DNA from: Pseudomonadota bacterium
GTDB taxonomy: Bacteria > Pseudomonadota > Gammaproteobacteria > Xanthomonadales > Xanthomonadaceae
Direction of reading: 5' to 3'
DNA length: 8,980 bases
NCBI GenBank assembly: GCA_023390905.1
Contig: JAEWBY010000036.1
Coordinates: 1-8,980, forward strand
Part shown: positions 1 through 5,605 of the stretch, piece after piece
Layout: every line of letters starts with the position of its first letter
How positions within the stretch are numbered: position 1 is the first letter of the stretch
Made by a program: the position numbers and the translations under genes
The notes under the pieces: generated by a model
What the model saw: only the letters and a program-made list of their open reading frames with translations
Databases searched by the model: none
Told to the model about the DNA's origin: nothing

Positions 1-583
1 CCAGGGACTTCAGCAGCTCGGCCTCCTGGCGCTTGAGCTCGGCCTCGCGCTCGCGCGCGGCGCGCAGGCGCGCGGCCTGGGCACTGGCGACATCATCGAG
101 CACGCCCTCGGCGCGCTGGCGGGCCCCGGACTCCGCCTCGGCCTCCAGGCGCAGGCGCTCGGCCTCCTCGGCCTGGATCCGGGCCTGGATGCGCAGGCGT
201 TCGGCCTCGGCTCGGGCGCGGGCGGCGTCCTGTCGGCTGGCCTCGACCAGCAGCTCGCTGCGCTCGCGGTCCAGGCGATCGACCTCGCGACGGGCGAGCT
301 CGGTGGAGGCGGCGACCTCGGCGGTCTCGACCCGCCATTCAGCCACCTGGCGGGCATCGGCCTTCGGCTGCGCCCCCTTGGCGGCGGCCAGGGCGTCCAG
401 CGCCTGGCGTGCACGCAGGCGCTCGTAGGCGGCCAGGCCCGCCCGCTCGGGGTCGGCATCAAGCGCGCGCAGGCGGGCCTGCAAGGGGGCACTGCCGTCG
501 TCGGGAACGGCGCGGCTCTGGGCCAGCGAGGTGGCGGGAAGCAGCAGGAGGGCCGCGATCGCGGCGGCAGCCAGGCGGATCAT
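1..583 (-). CDS. Exported coiled-coil protein, probable OmpA-family (N-terminal part, runs off left edge)
   Basis: An open frame runs from an ATG at 581-583 to the window edge without a stop (194 complete codons). The start overlaps the stop of the upstream lipoprotein gene as ATGA and has GGAGG eight bases ahead, so the two are probably translationally coupled. Residues 1-21 form a clear Sec signal peptide with an Ala/Leu-rich core and an S-L-A cleavage site before Gln22. Residues about 75-194 are almost pure Glu/Ala/Arg/Leu/Gln with heptad-like spacing, including a near-repeat around AEAERLRIQA and EEAERLRLEA (126-148), which predicts a long coiled coil in the periplasm. In related bacteria a gene in this position, following a DUF4398 lipoprotein, often continues into a C-terminal OmpA peptidoglycan-binding domain. 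That part lies outside the window, so the family name is an inference. Confidence 0.75.
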   Translation of the reverse strand, partial: MIRLAAAAIAALLLLPATSLAQSRAVPDDGSAPLQARLRALDADPERAGLAAYERLRARQALDALAAAKGAQPKADARQVAEWRVETAEVAASTELARREVDRLDRERSELLVEASRQDAARARAEAERLRIQARIQAEEAERLRLEAEAESGARQRAEGVLDDVASAQAARLRAAREREAELKRQEAELLKSL

Positions 584-966
584 CGGCCGTCCTCCATGCC
601 CAGGCGCTGGCGCAGCGACGCCACCTCGGCCCGGCGCTGGGCCAGGGTGGACTCGGCCTGGGCCTGCGCGCTGCGGGCGGTGGCGAGGTCGGCCGAAGCC
701 TCCGACAGGCTGGCCAGGGCGCGGGCATCGCGCTCCTTGCCACCGGCCATCGCGGCCTGGGCCCGGCTGAGCGCGGTCCGTGCCCGGTCCAGGTCCTCGG
801 CGGCGTACTGCTGGGCATCGGCCGCGTCGGCGCGCGCCACCGCCTGCTGGGCGGCCGAAAGCTCGGCGGTCGGCGGCGGCAGGCTTGCGCAGCCCGCCAG
901 CGCGAGCGCGAGAACGAGACACGCGCCATGCAGGCGCTTTGGAATTTGTGCGAAGCTTGTGCGCAT
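580..966 (-). CDS. Small DUF4398-like outer-membrane lipoprotein
   Basis: A 128-residue protein. It has a basic start (MRTSF...KR), a hydrophobic core and a type II signal-peptide lipobox LALAGC with the lipidated Cys at position 26. The next residue is Ala rather than Asp, so the Lol rule predicts sorting to the outer membrane. The mature part (about 100 residues) is Ala-rich and helical: AELSAAQQAVARADAADAQQ, then repeated ARTALSRAQAAM and AQAQAESTLAQR segments. This resembles DUF4398 domains and suggests a periplasmic coiled coil. No Shine-Dalgarno sequence is visible before the ATG; the only nearby candidate promoter would give a very short leader. It overlaps the downstream coiled-coil gene by 4 bp, and the two products may interact through their helices. 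The biochemical role is unknown. Confidence 0.8.
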   Translation of the reverse strand: MRTSFAQIPKRLHGACLVLALALAGCASLPPPTAELSAAQQAVARADAADAQQYAAEDLDRARTALSRAQAAMAGGKERDARALASLSEASADLATARSAQAQAESTLAQRRAEVASLRQRLGMEDGR

Positions 967-1000
967 AGGGGGCCGCCGCGGATTGGGGAACGCACGGCCA

Positions 1001-1029
1001 TTGTCAACAGCATCCGCCCGGACCGCAAT
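1001..1029 (+). promoter_or_regulatory. Candidate pilU promoter in the divergent intergenic region
   Basis: TTGTCA at 1001-1006 matches five of six -35 bases. Seventeen bases later is a weak -10, CGCAAT (1024-1029). Transcription would begin near 1036, about 26 nt before the pilU ATG and just ahead of the ribosome binding site AGGGGAA (1047-1053, eight bases before the ATG). On the other strand the same bases read as a perfect TTGACA (1002-1007), a possible -35 for the lipoprotein gene, with a poor -10 at 980-985. Confidence 0.35.
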
Positions 1030-1061
1030 CGCCGGGGCGGCGCGACAGGGGAATTCCGCGA

Positions 1062-2177
1062 ATGGACATCGGCTACTTCCTGAAGCTGATGACGGAGAAG
1101 AACGCCTCCGACATGTTCCTGACCACCGGCGCGCCGGTGTACATCAAGGTCGAAGGCAAGCTTTATCCGCTGGGCAACACCGGCCTGCCTTCGGGCATGG
1201 TCAAGAAGATCGCGTATTCACTCATGGACGAGGGCCAGGTACCGCAGTTCGAACGCGACCTGGAGCTGAACATGGCGCTGTCGCTGGCCGACTCGGGCCG
1301 CTTCCGCGTGAACGTGTTCAAGCAGCGCGGCGAGGTCGGCATGGTGATCCGCGCCATCCGCAGCACTATCCCCTCGATCGAGGAGCTGCAGCTGCCGCAG
1401 GTGCTGAAGGAGATCATCATGGCCCCGCGCGGCCTGGTGCTGATCGTCGGCTCCACCGGCTCGGGCAAGTCGACCACGCTGGCGTCGATGATCGACTACC
1501 GCAACACCAGCACCTCGGGCCACATCCTCACCATCGAGGATCCCATCGAATACCTGCACCGGCACAAGAAGTCGATCGTCAACCAGCGCGAGGTCGGCCT
1601 GGACACGCACGCCTTCCACAACGCGCTGAAGAACGCGATGCGCGAGGCGCCGGACGTCATCCTGATCGGCGAGATCCTGGACGCGACCACGATGGAGGCG
1701 GCGATCGCCTTCGCCGAGACCGGCCACCTGTGCCTGGCCACGCTGCACTCCAACAACGCCGACCAGACCATCGAGCGCATCCTCAATTTCTTCCCCGAGG
1801 CGGCGCACAAGAACGTGCTGATGAACCTGGCGCTGAACCTGCGCTCGGTAGTCAGCCAGCGCCTGGTGGTGGGCACCGACGGCCGCCGCATGCCGGCCAC
1901 CGAGGTGCTGATCAACACGCCGATGATCCGCGACCTGCTGCGCCGCGGCCAGGTGCACGAGATCAAGCAGGCGATGGAGGAATCGCTGGAGGAAGGCATC
2001 GAGTCCTTCGACCAGTGCCTGTTCCGCCTGTACAAGGAAGGCCGGATCGAGCGCGAGACCGCGCTGCGCGCGGCCGACTCGCGCGAGGGCCTGGACCTCA
2101 AGTTCCGCCTGTCCGAGGGCGGCGACGGCGAGCACGACCCCTACGCGGACGTCTTCGACACCCACGGCGCCGCGTAG
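1062..2177 (+). CDS. pilU: Type IV pilus retraction-associated ATPase PilU
   Basis: A 371-residue secretion-superfamily hexameric ATPase of the PilT/PilU type, which works at the inner-membrane base of the type IV pilus and supports retraction (twitching motility, DNA uptake, surface sensing). The N-terminal PAS-like domain includes the conserved ASDMFLTTGAPVYIKVEG. Walker A is GSTGSGKST (130-138), the Asp box is TIEDPIEY (157-164), the Walker B region is VILIGEI with Glu204, and the His box is ETGHLCLATLH (219-229). PilU rather than PilT is indicated by the acidic C-terminal tail beyond the ATPase core (SREGLDLKF...DPYADVF) and by family-typical stretches such as INTPMIRDLL. Start choice: AGGGGAA eight bases before the ATG. 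Oddities: the usual GEIRD reads GEILD here (Leu206), and pilT is not immediately upstream, where a divergent lipoprotein gene sits instead. Confidence 0.93.
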   Translation: MDIGYFLKLMTEKNASDMFLTTGAPVYIKVEGKLYPLGNTGLPSGMVKKIAYSLMDEGQVPQFERDLELNMALSLADSGRFRVNVFKQRGEVGMVIRAIRSTIPSIEELQLPQVLKEIIMAPRGLVLIVGSTGSGKSTTLASMIDYRNTSTSGHILTIEDPIEYLHRHKKSIVNQREVGLDTHAFHNALKNAMREAPDVILIGEILDATTMEAAIAFAETGHLCLATLHSNNADQTIERILNFFPEAAHKNVLMNLALNLRSVVSQRLVVGTDGRRMPATEVLINTPMIRDLLRRGQVHEIKQAMEESLEEGIESFDQCLFRLYKEGRIERETALRAADSREGLDLKFRLSEGGDGEHDPYADVFDTHGAA

Positions 2178-2199
2178 GCGCCCCGGTGCCGCCGGCGCC
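2177..2199. terminator. GC hairpin between convergent pilU and maiA
   Basis: The 22-bp gap between the two facing stop codons is flanked by two copies of GGCGCC (2177-2182 and 2194-2199). These can pair into a 6-bp stem with an 11-nt loop that is itself GC-rich. There is no T-tract on either strand, so it is at best a weak or factor-assisted bidirectional terminator. Confidence 0.3.
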
Positions 2200-2904
2200 T
2201 CAGGCCGGGGGCGCGTCCGGCTGCCGCTCGGGACGCGCCGCATCGAAGGCCGGCAGCGCCAGGCAGCGGGCCTCGATGCGCGCGATCACCGGGTAGGCGG
2301 ACATGTCCACGCCGAAGCGGCGTGCGTTGTAGACCTGCGGCACCAGGCAGCAGTCCGCGATGGTCGGCTGGTTGCCGTCGCAGAACTCGCCGGTGGACGG
2401 GTTGTCGACCAGCAGCGCCTCGAAGGCGCGGAAGCCGGCCTCGATCCAGTGCTTCACCCACACCTCGCGCTCGGGCTGCGGCACGCCCCAGTCGTGCTCG
2501 AGGTACTGCAGCACGCGCAGGTTGTTCAGCGGGTGGATGTCGCAGGCCACGATCTGCGCCAGCGCGCGCGCGCGCGCGCGTTCGCGGGCGGTGGCCGGCA
2601 GCAGCGGCGGCGCCGGCCACATCTCGTCCAGGTACTCGAGGATGGCCAGCGACTGGCGCAGGTTGCGGTGGCCATGCTGCAGCACCGGCACCAGCTCCTG
2701 CGGATTGAGCGCCGCGAAGTCCGGGCCGTGCTGCTCGCCGCCGCCGCGGACCAGGTGCACCGGCGCGATGTCGTACTTCAGGCCCTTGAGGTTGAGGCCG
2801 ATGCGCACGCGGTAGGCCGCGCTCGAGCGCCAGTAGGAATGCAGGCACAGGGCCCCGCTTCCGCTGCCCTCGCCTTCGCCACCGCCCGCGTCGTGTCCGG
2901 CCAC
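2200..2904 (-). CDS. maiA: Maleylacetoacetate isomerase (zeta-class glutathione S-transferase)
   Basis: A 234-residue cytosolic GST-fold enzyme. It is predicted to isomerise maleylacetoacetate to fumarylacetoacetate with glutathione as cofactor, feeding the hydrolase encoded just upstream. The thioredoxin-like N-terminal domain carries the zeta signature SYWRSSAAYRVRIGLNLKGL (23-42) with paired Ser27-Ser28, then NPQELVPVL (67-75) and the glutathione-contacting QS (84-85). The all-helical domain follows, with CDIHPLNNLRVL and a TIADCCLVPQVYNARR stretch. The start is a GTG at 2902-2904, supported by a near-perfect AGGAGGGG just ahead; it adds a Gly-rich extension of about 19 residues before the GST domain. 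The usual SSCS/SSCW motif reads SSAA, so the active-site Cys of the animal enzyme is absent, as I recall for many bacterial homologues. It follows fah after 48 bp, probably in one operon. Confidence 0.9.
   Translation of the reverse strand: MAGHDAGGGEGEGSGSGALCLHSYWRSSAAYRVRIGLNLKGLKYDIAPVHLVRGGGEQHGPDFAALNPQELVPVLQHGHRNLRQSLAILEYLDEMWPAPPLLPATARERARARALAQIVACDIHPLNNLRVLQYLEHDWGVPQPEREVWVKHWIEAGFRAFEALLVDNPSTGEFCDGNQPTIADCCLVPQVYNARRFGVDMSAYPVIARIEARCLALPAFDAARPERQPDAPPA
2562..2580. repeat. Alternating GC dinucleotide tract inside maiA
   Basis: Nineteen bases of uninterrupted GC alternation. In the maiA frame they encode alternating Arg/Ala (RARARA) within a helix. Such tracts are prone to 2-bp slippage and can adopt Z-DNA. 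Confidence 0.85.
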
Positions 2905-2952
2905 CGCACCCCTCCTGCTGTCGTAGTCGCCCGGCTTCCGCCGGAGCCGCGC

Positions 2953-3942
2953 TCAGGGCGCGGCCTGGTGCTCGATCACTTGCTCGATGGCGCCGAAGAT
3001 CGAGGTCCCGTCGGCGTCCAGCATCTCGATGCGCACGCGGTCGCCGAAGGACATGAAGGGCGTCTTCGGCTGGCCGTGCTCCAGGGCCTCGACGGTCCGT
3101 CGTTCGGCGAAGCACGACGCGCCCAGCGAGGTGTCCTCGTTGGCGATCGTACCCGAGCCAACGATGGTCCCGGCCGACAGCGGCCGCGTCTTGGCCGCGT
3201 GGGCCACCAGCTGGGCGAAATCGAACTGCATGTCGACGCCGGCCTCGGGGGCGCCGAACCACTCGCCGTTGACGTGGGTGACCAGGGGCAGGTGCAGCTT
3301 GCTGCCGCGCCAGGCATCCCCCAGCTCGTCCGGGGTCACGAACACCGGCGACAGCGCCGAGCGCGGCTTGGACTGCAGGAAGCCGAAGCCCTTGGCGAGC
3401 TCGCCCGGGATCAGGTTGCGCAACGAGACGTCGTTGACCAGGCCGATGAGCTGGATGTGGCCGGCGGCCTGCTCGGGCGTGGACGCCATCGGCACGTCGT
3501 CGGTGACCACCACGATCTCGGCTTCCAGGTCGATGCCGTAGTCCTCGCTGACCACGCGCACCGGGTCGCGCGGGCCGAGGAAGCCGGCGCTGGTGGCCTG
3601 GTACATCAGCGGATCGGTGTAGAAGCTTTCCGGCACCTCCGCGCCGCGGGCGCGGCGCACGCGCTCGACGTGCGGCAGGTAGGCCGAGCCGTCTACGAAC
3701 TCGTAGGCGCGCGGCAGCGGCGCGGCCAGCTGCGCCGGCTCGAGGTCGAAGGCACCGTCGGCATTGCCGGCATTGAGCGCATCGTACAGCGCGACCAGCC
3801 GCGGCGCGATGTTCGACCAGTCCTCCAGCGCCTGCTGCATCGTGGCCGCGACTCCAGTGGCGCGCACCGCGCGCGCAAGATCCCGCGACACCACCACCAG
3901 CGTGCCATCGCGCCCGCCTTCCTTCAGGGAACCCAGCTTCAT
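2953..3942 (-). CDS. Fumarylacetoacetase-family hydrolase
   Basis: A 329-residue FAH-superfamily enzyme, predicted to cleave fumarylacetoacetate to fumarate and acetoacetate as the final step of tyrosine/homogentisate degradation. That substrate is strongly suggested by the maiA gene 48 bp downstream. Metal-binding residues of the family fit at Asp110 (FYTDPLMYQ), Glu140 and Glu142 (DLEAEIVVV) and Asp171 (GLVNDVSLR). The C-terminal core shows GTIVGSGTIANED and FMSFGDRVRIEMLD, typical of the FAH beta-roll. The start ATG at 3940-3942 has GGAG five bases upstream and gives the expected MKLGSLKEGGRDG beginning. An open frame extends 44 codons further upstream, but it reads through the neighbouring inverted repeat and should not be used. 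Neither homogentisate dioxygenase nor HPPD is in the window. Close relatives acting on other acylpyruvates cannot be excluded. Confidence 0.87.
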   Translation of the reverse strand: MKLGSLKEGGRDGTLVVVSRDLARAVRATGVAATMQQALEDWSNIAPRLVALYDALNAGNADGAFDLEPAQLAAPLPRAYEFVDGSAYLPHVERVRRARGAEVPESFYTDPLMYQATSAGFLGPRDPVRVVSEDYGIDLEAEIVVVTDDVPMASTPEQAAGHIQLIGLVNDVSLRNLIPGELAKGFGFLQSKPRSALSPVFVTPDELGDAWRGSKLHLPLVTHVNGEWFGAPEAGVDMQFDFAQLVAHAAKTRPLSAGTIVGSGTIANEDTSLGASCFAERRTVEALEHGQPKTPFMSFGDRVRIEMLDADGTSIFGAIEQVIEHQAAP

Positions 3943-3962
3943 CGCCACTCCGCGAAACGTTG

Positions 3963-3978
3963 CAATCCCGGGATTGTA
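3963..3978 (-). promoter_or_regulatory. Candidate fah -10 element overlapped by a 14-bp palindrome
   Basis: On the minus strand TACAAT (3973-3978) is a good -10, placing a transcription start near 3966, about 24 nt before the fah ATG. No convincing -35 is seen 16-18 bp upstream. The perfect palindrome CAATCCCGGGATTG occupies 3963-3976, covering most of the -10 and the predicted start site, where a repressor would be expected to bind. A regulator binding here is inferred from position and symmetry only. Confidence 0.4.
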
Positions 3979-4012
3979 GCGGTGCGGCAAGGATGCGGGA
4001 CTGGGAGGAAGA

Positions 4013-4175
4013 GCTTTTGCCACGGATTTACGCGGATCACGCGGATTCACGCGGATAAAGCAGAAGCAGTCCACTCATGGGCAGCGCCCGGAACGAGGCC
4101 TCGCCGTACGCCTTTGGGCATTTGCTCTATCCGTGAAAATCCGCGTGATCCGCGTAAATCCGTGGCCAGGCTTTT
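4013..4175. repeat. MITE-like inverted-repeat element with possible 6-bp target duplication
   Basis: Perfect 29-bp inverted arms lie at 4019-4047 and 4138-4166 (arm begins GCCACGGATTTACGCGG), so the element spans 148 bp with a central region of about 90 bp. The arms contain short tandem units: ACGCGGAT occurs three times in the left arm region (4030-4056). The hexamer GCTTTT occurs directly at the left edge (4013-4018) and 3 bp beyond the right arm (4170-4175), which may be a target-site duplication; the right copy touches the stop codon of the dioxygenase gene. No transposase is encoded. Sequences of this CGCGGAT type are, as I recall, dispersed in intergenic regions of related genomes and often give spurious ORFs. 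In the minus-strand transcript the arms would form a very stable hairpin between the dioxygenase gene and fah. Confidence 0.8.
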
Positions 4176-4918
4176 CAACCCTCTCCCTGGAACGCGCCGG
4201 AACGGTAGGTCAGGACCAGGGTGTCGCGGTGGCCGTGGCCGTCGGGGGCGAGGGGCTGGATCGGGGTTGATTCGTGGATGACGCGGGTGTCGTCCATCAG
4301 CAGGAGCGACCAGGGCTCTTCCAGGGTGAAGCGGTGGCCGTCGGGGCCGGCGGCGTCGAAGACGCGGGTTTCGCCGCCCTTGATGCCTTCGCGGCCGACC
4401 ACGAACACGGCGACGAAGTCGACGCCGTCGCGGTGCGCGCCCTCGGGCGTGGGCCGGCCGATGCCGTCGCTGGTGTCGATGCGGAACTGGTGGGCTTCGA
4501 CATGCCAGGGGCCGGCGTCGCGCACGCCGCTGCACAGGGTGCCGATAACGGCCAGCAGCCGCGACCAGGCCGGCCGCGACACCAGCTCGGCGGACAGCGG
4601 CTGGTACATGCGCTCCATGCCGCCGTGCAGGGCGTTGTAGTCCAGCGACTGCCAGTGCGCGCGGTGCGGGGTCATCCGCACGCCGTCACCGTCGACCACG
4701 AAGCAGGAGTGCCGGCGACTGCGGTAGCGGCCACCGTCGCGAAGGTATTCGTCGGGCGGCAGGTCGTCCCAGCCTATCCGCAGGGCGGCGATGTCGGCAG
4801 GCGCGAGACCCGTGACCGATGCCACGGCGCTCGGCCCCAGAACCGCATAGCCCTCGTCGCGCAGGGCCGCCTGTTCTGCACCCTCGGGCGTGTACGGAGG
4901 CGGGAAAATGACGGCCAT
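4175..4918 (-). CDS. 2-oxoglutarate/Fe(II)-dependent dioxygenase, PF10014-like, substrate unknown
   Basis: A 247-residue soluble protein resembling the 2OG-Fe dioxygenase family that includes the Bacillus L-isoleucine 4-hydroxylase (PF10014). The facial triad is visible as His162 and Asp164 in EGAHRDGVDFVAVF and His215 in DDTRVIHESTP. Arg231 in HRDTLVLTYR is the likely 2-oxoglutarate carboxylate anchor. Other family-like stretches are GGRYRSRRHSCF (62-73), HRAHWQSLDYN (85-95) and EAHQFRID (141-148). Family members studied hydroxylate free aliphatic amino acids, but the substrate pocket cannot be read from sequence alone. Start: ATG at 4916-4918 with GAGGT about eight bases upstream. It stands alone between tRNA-Gln and the inverted-repeat element. 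Being upstream of fah/maiA on the same strand does not by itself show a shared pathway, because the hairpin and a separate fah promoter lie between them. Confidence 0.85.
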   Translation of the reverse strand: MAVIFPPPYTPEGAEQAALRDEGYAVLGPSAVASVTGLAPADIAALRIGWDDLPPDEYLRDGGRYRSRRHSCFVVDGDGVRMTPHRAHWQSLDYNALHGGMERMYQPLSAELVSRPAWSRLLAVIGTLCSGVRDAGPWHVEAHQFRIDTSDGIGRPTPEGAHRDGVDFVAVFVVGREGIKGGETRVFDAAGPDGHRFTLEEPWSLLLMDDTRVIHESTPIQPLAPDGHGHRDTLVLTYRSGAFQGEG

Positions 4919-4987
4919 GGCAAGACACCTCGGCGGTCACGGGTCGCGGGCCGACATCCGCCGCCAGGGCGCCGGGCCCGGAAAGGG

Positions 4988-5012
4988 CGAAGCCCGCGCG
5001 AGGCGGGCTTCG
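4988..5012 (-). terminator. Hairpin terminator after tRNA-Gln
   Basis: A perfect 10-bp stem (CGAAGCCCGC with GCGGGCTTCG) closes a 5-nt loop and starts 16 bp past the tRNA 3' end on the minus strand. It is followed on that strand by CCCTTTCC, a weak T-tract. Position and strength fit termination of the tRNA transcript. Confidence 0.65.
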
Positions 5013-5027
5013 AACCTTGTTTCGATG

Positions 5028-5102
5028 TGGCAGCCCCGGATGGATTCGAACCACCGAATGCCTGAGTCAGAGTCAGGTGCCTTACCGCTTGGCGACGGGG
5101 CT
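5028..5102 (-). tRNA. tRNA-Gln (anticodon CUG)
   Basis: Read on the minus strand this is a 75-nt cloverleaf with encoded CCA. The acceptor stem AGCCCCG pairs with CGGGGCT. The D arm contains CCAAGCGGTAAGGC. The anticodon stem CCTGA/TCAGG encloses loop CTCTGAC, giving anticodon CTG, and the T arm contains GGTTCGAATCC. The overall sequence is very close to the E. coli glutamine tRNAs, including the GCATTC variable region. It decodes CAG, the dominant Gln codon in this GC-rich genome. Confidence 0.95.
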
Positions 5103-5111
5103 ATGCAGCAA

Positions 5112-5117
5112 ATTGTA
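5112..5117 (-). promoter_or_regulatory. Candidate -10 element of tRNA-Gln
   Basis: TACAAT on the minus strand lies 9 bp before the tRNA 5' end, which would give a primary transcript with a leader of only a few nucleotides. No clear -35 is present, and the region where it should lie is occupied by a hairpin (5127-5155). Readthrough from rpsI is the alternative source of the tRNA. Confidence 0.4.
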
Positions 5118-5126
5118 GCGTGAAAC

Positions 5127-5155
5127 GCGCTTGGCGGATGAATACCACCAAGCGC
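5127..5155 (-). terminator. Second hairpin between rpsI and tRNA-Gln
   Basis: GCGCTTGG (5127-5134) pairs perfectly with CCAAGCGC (5148-5155) around a 13-nt loop, with two more G-C pairs possible inside after one mismatch. On the minus strand it is followed by GTTTCACG, so the T-tract is poor. It may terminate the ribosomal protein transcript or be a processing site between it and the tRNA. Confidence 0.4.
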
Positions 5156-5166
5156 ATCGCCGTCGC

Positions 5167-5189
5167 CTTCCAGCCGATGGGGCCGGAAG
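5167..5189 (-). terminator. Hairpin just after the rpsI stop
   Basis: On the minus strand CTTCCGGC and GCTGGAAG pair (8 bp including one G-U) around a 7-nt loop, starting 11 bp past the rpsI stop codon. There is no T-run. It is likely an RNA 3'-end stabilising or pausing structure rather than a classical terminator. Confidence 0.3.
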
Positions 5190-5200
5190 ACGAAGCGGGA

Positions 5201-5593
5201 TCAGCGCTTGGAGAACTGGGTGGCGCGACGGGCCTTGTGCAGGCCGACCTTCTTGCGCTCGACCTCGCGGGCGTCGCGGGTCATGAAACCGGCGCGGCGC
5301 AGGTCGCCCTTCAGGTTCTCGTCGTACTCGACCAGCGCGCGGGCGATGCCGAGGCGGATCGCACCGGCTTGGCCGGTGATGCCGCCGCCGGCGACCGTCA
5401 CCACCACGTCGAACTTGTCGGTCGAGTTGGTCAGCTCGAGCGGCTGGCGCACGATCATGCGCGCCGTCTCGCGGCCGAAGAACTCGTCCAGCGAGCGCTG
5501 GTTGATAGTGATGTTGCCCGAGCCCTTGCGCAGGAACACGCGGGCGGTGGAGGACTTGCGGCGGCCGGTGCCGTAATTCTGGGAAATAGCCAT
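5201..5593 (-). CDS. rpsI: 30S ribosomal protein S9
   Basis: A 130-residue protein, the normal length for bacterial S9 (uS9), which binds 16S rRNA in the head of the small subunit. Its C-terminal tail reaches toward the P-site tRNA anticodon. Diagnostic stretches are YGTGRRKSSTARVFL near the N-terminus, the central GGGITGQAGAIRLGIARAL, and the C-terminal ERKKVGLHKARRATQFSKR with the invariant S-K-R end. The ATG at 5591-5593 lies 12 bp after the rplM stop, with AAGG in the gap as a modest ribosome binding site, so it is co-transcribed with and probably coupled to rplM. Confidence 0.98.
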   Translation of the reverse strand: MAISQNYGTGRRKSSTARVFLRKGSGNITINQRSLDEFFGRETARMIVRQPLELTNSTDKFDVVVTVAGGGITGQAGAIRLGIARALVEYDENLKGDLRRAGFMTRDAREVERKKVGLHKARRATQFSKR

Positions 5594-5605
5594 GATGATC
5601 GGACC

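Noticed and set aside
596..2296. 566-codon plus-strand open frame over the lipoprotein and pilU
   Set aside because: It is a different reading frame of pilU and the antisense of the lipoprotein; pilU in its own frame carries all ATPase motifs.
3943..4074. 44-codon N-terminal extension of the fah gene
   Set aside because: The extension reads through the left arm of the inverted repeat and the candidate promoter, while the internal ATG at 3940-3942 has a good ribosome binding site and the family-typical N-terminus.
4019..4166. CRISPR array or tandem-repeat gene regulation by the CGCGGAT units
   Set aside because: The units are adjacent 9-10-mers within inverted arms, with no regularly spaced unique spacers and no cas genes.
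2449..4281. 610-codon plus-strand open frame opposite maiA, fah and the inverted repeat
   Set aside because: It is the antisense of confirmed genes and includes the repeat-encoded peptide; no domain is recognisable.
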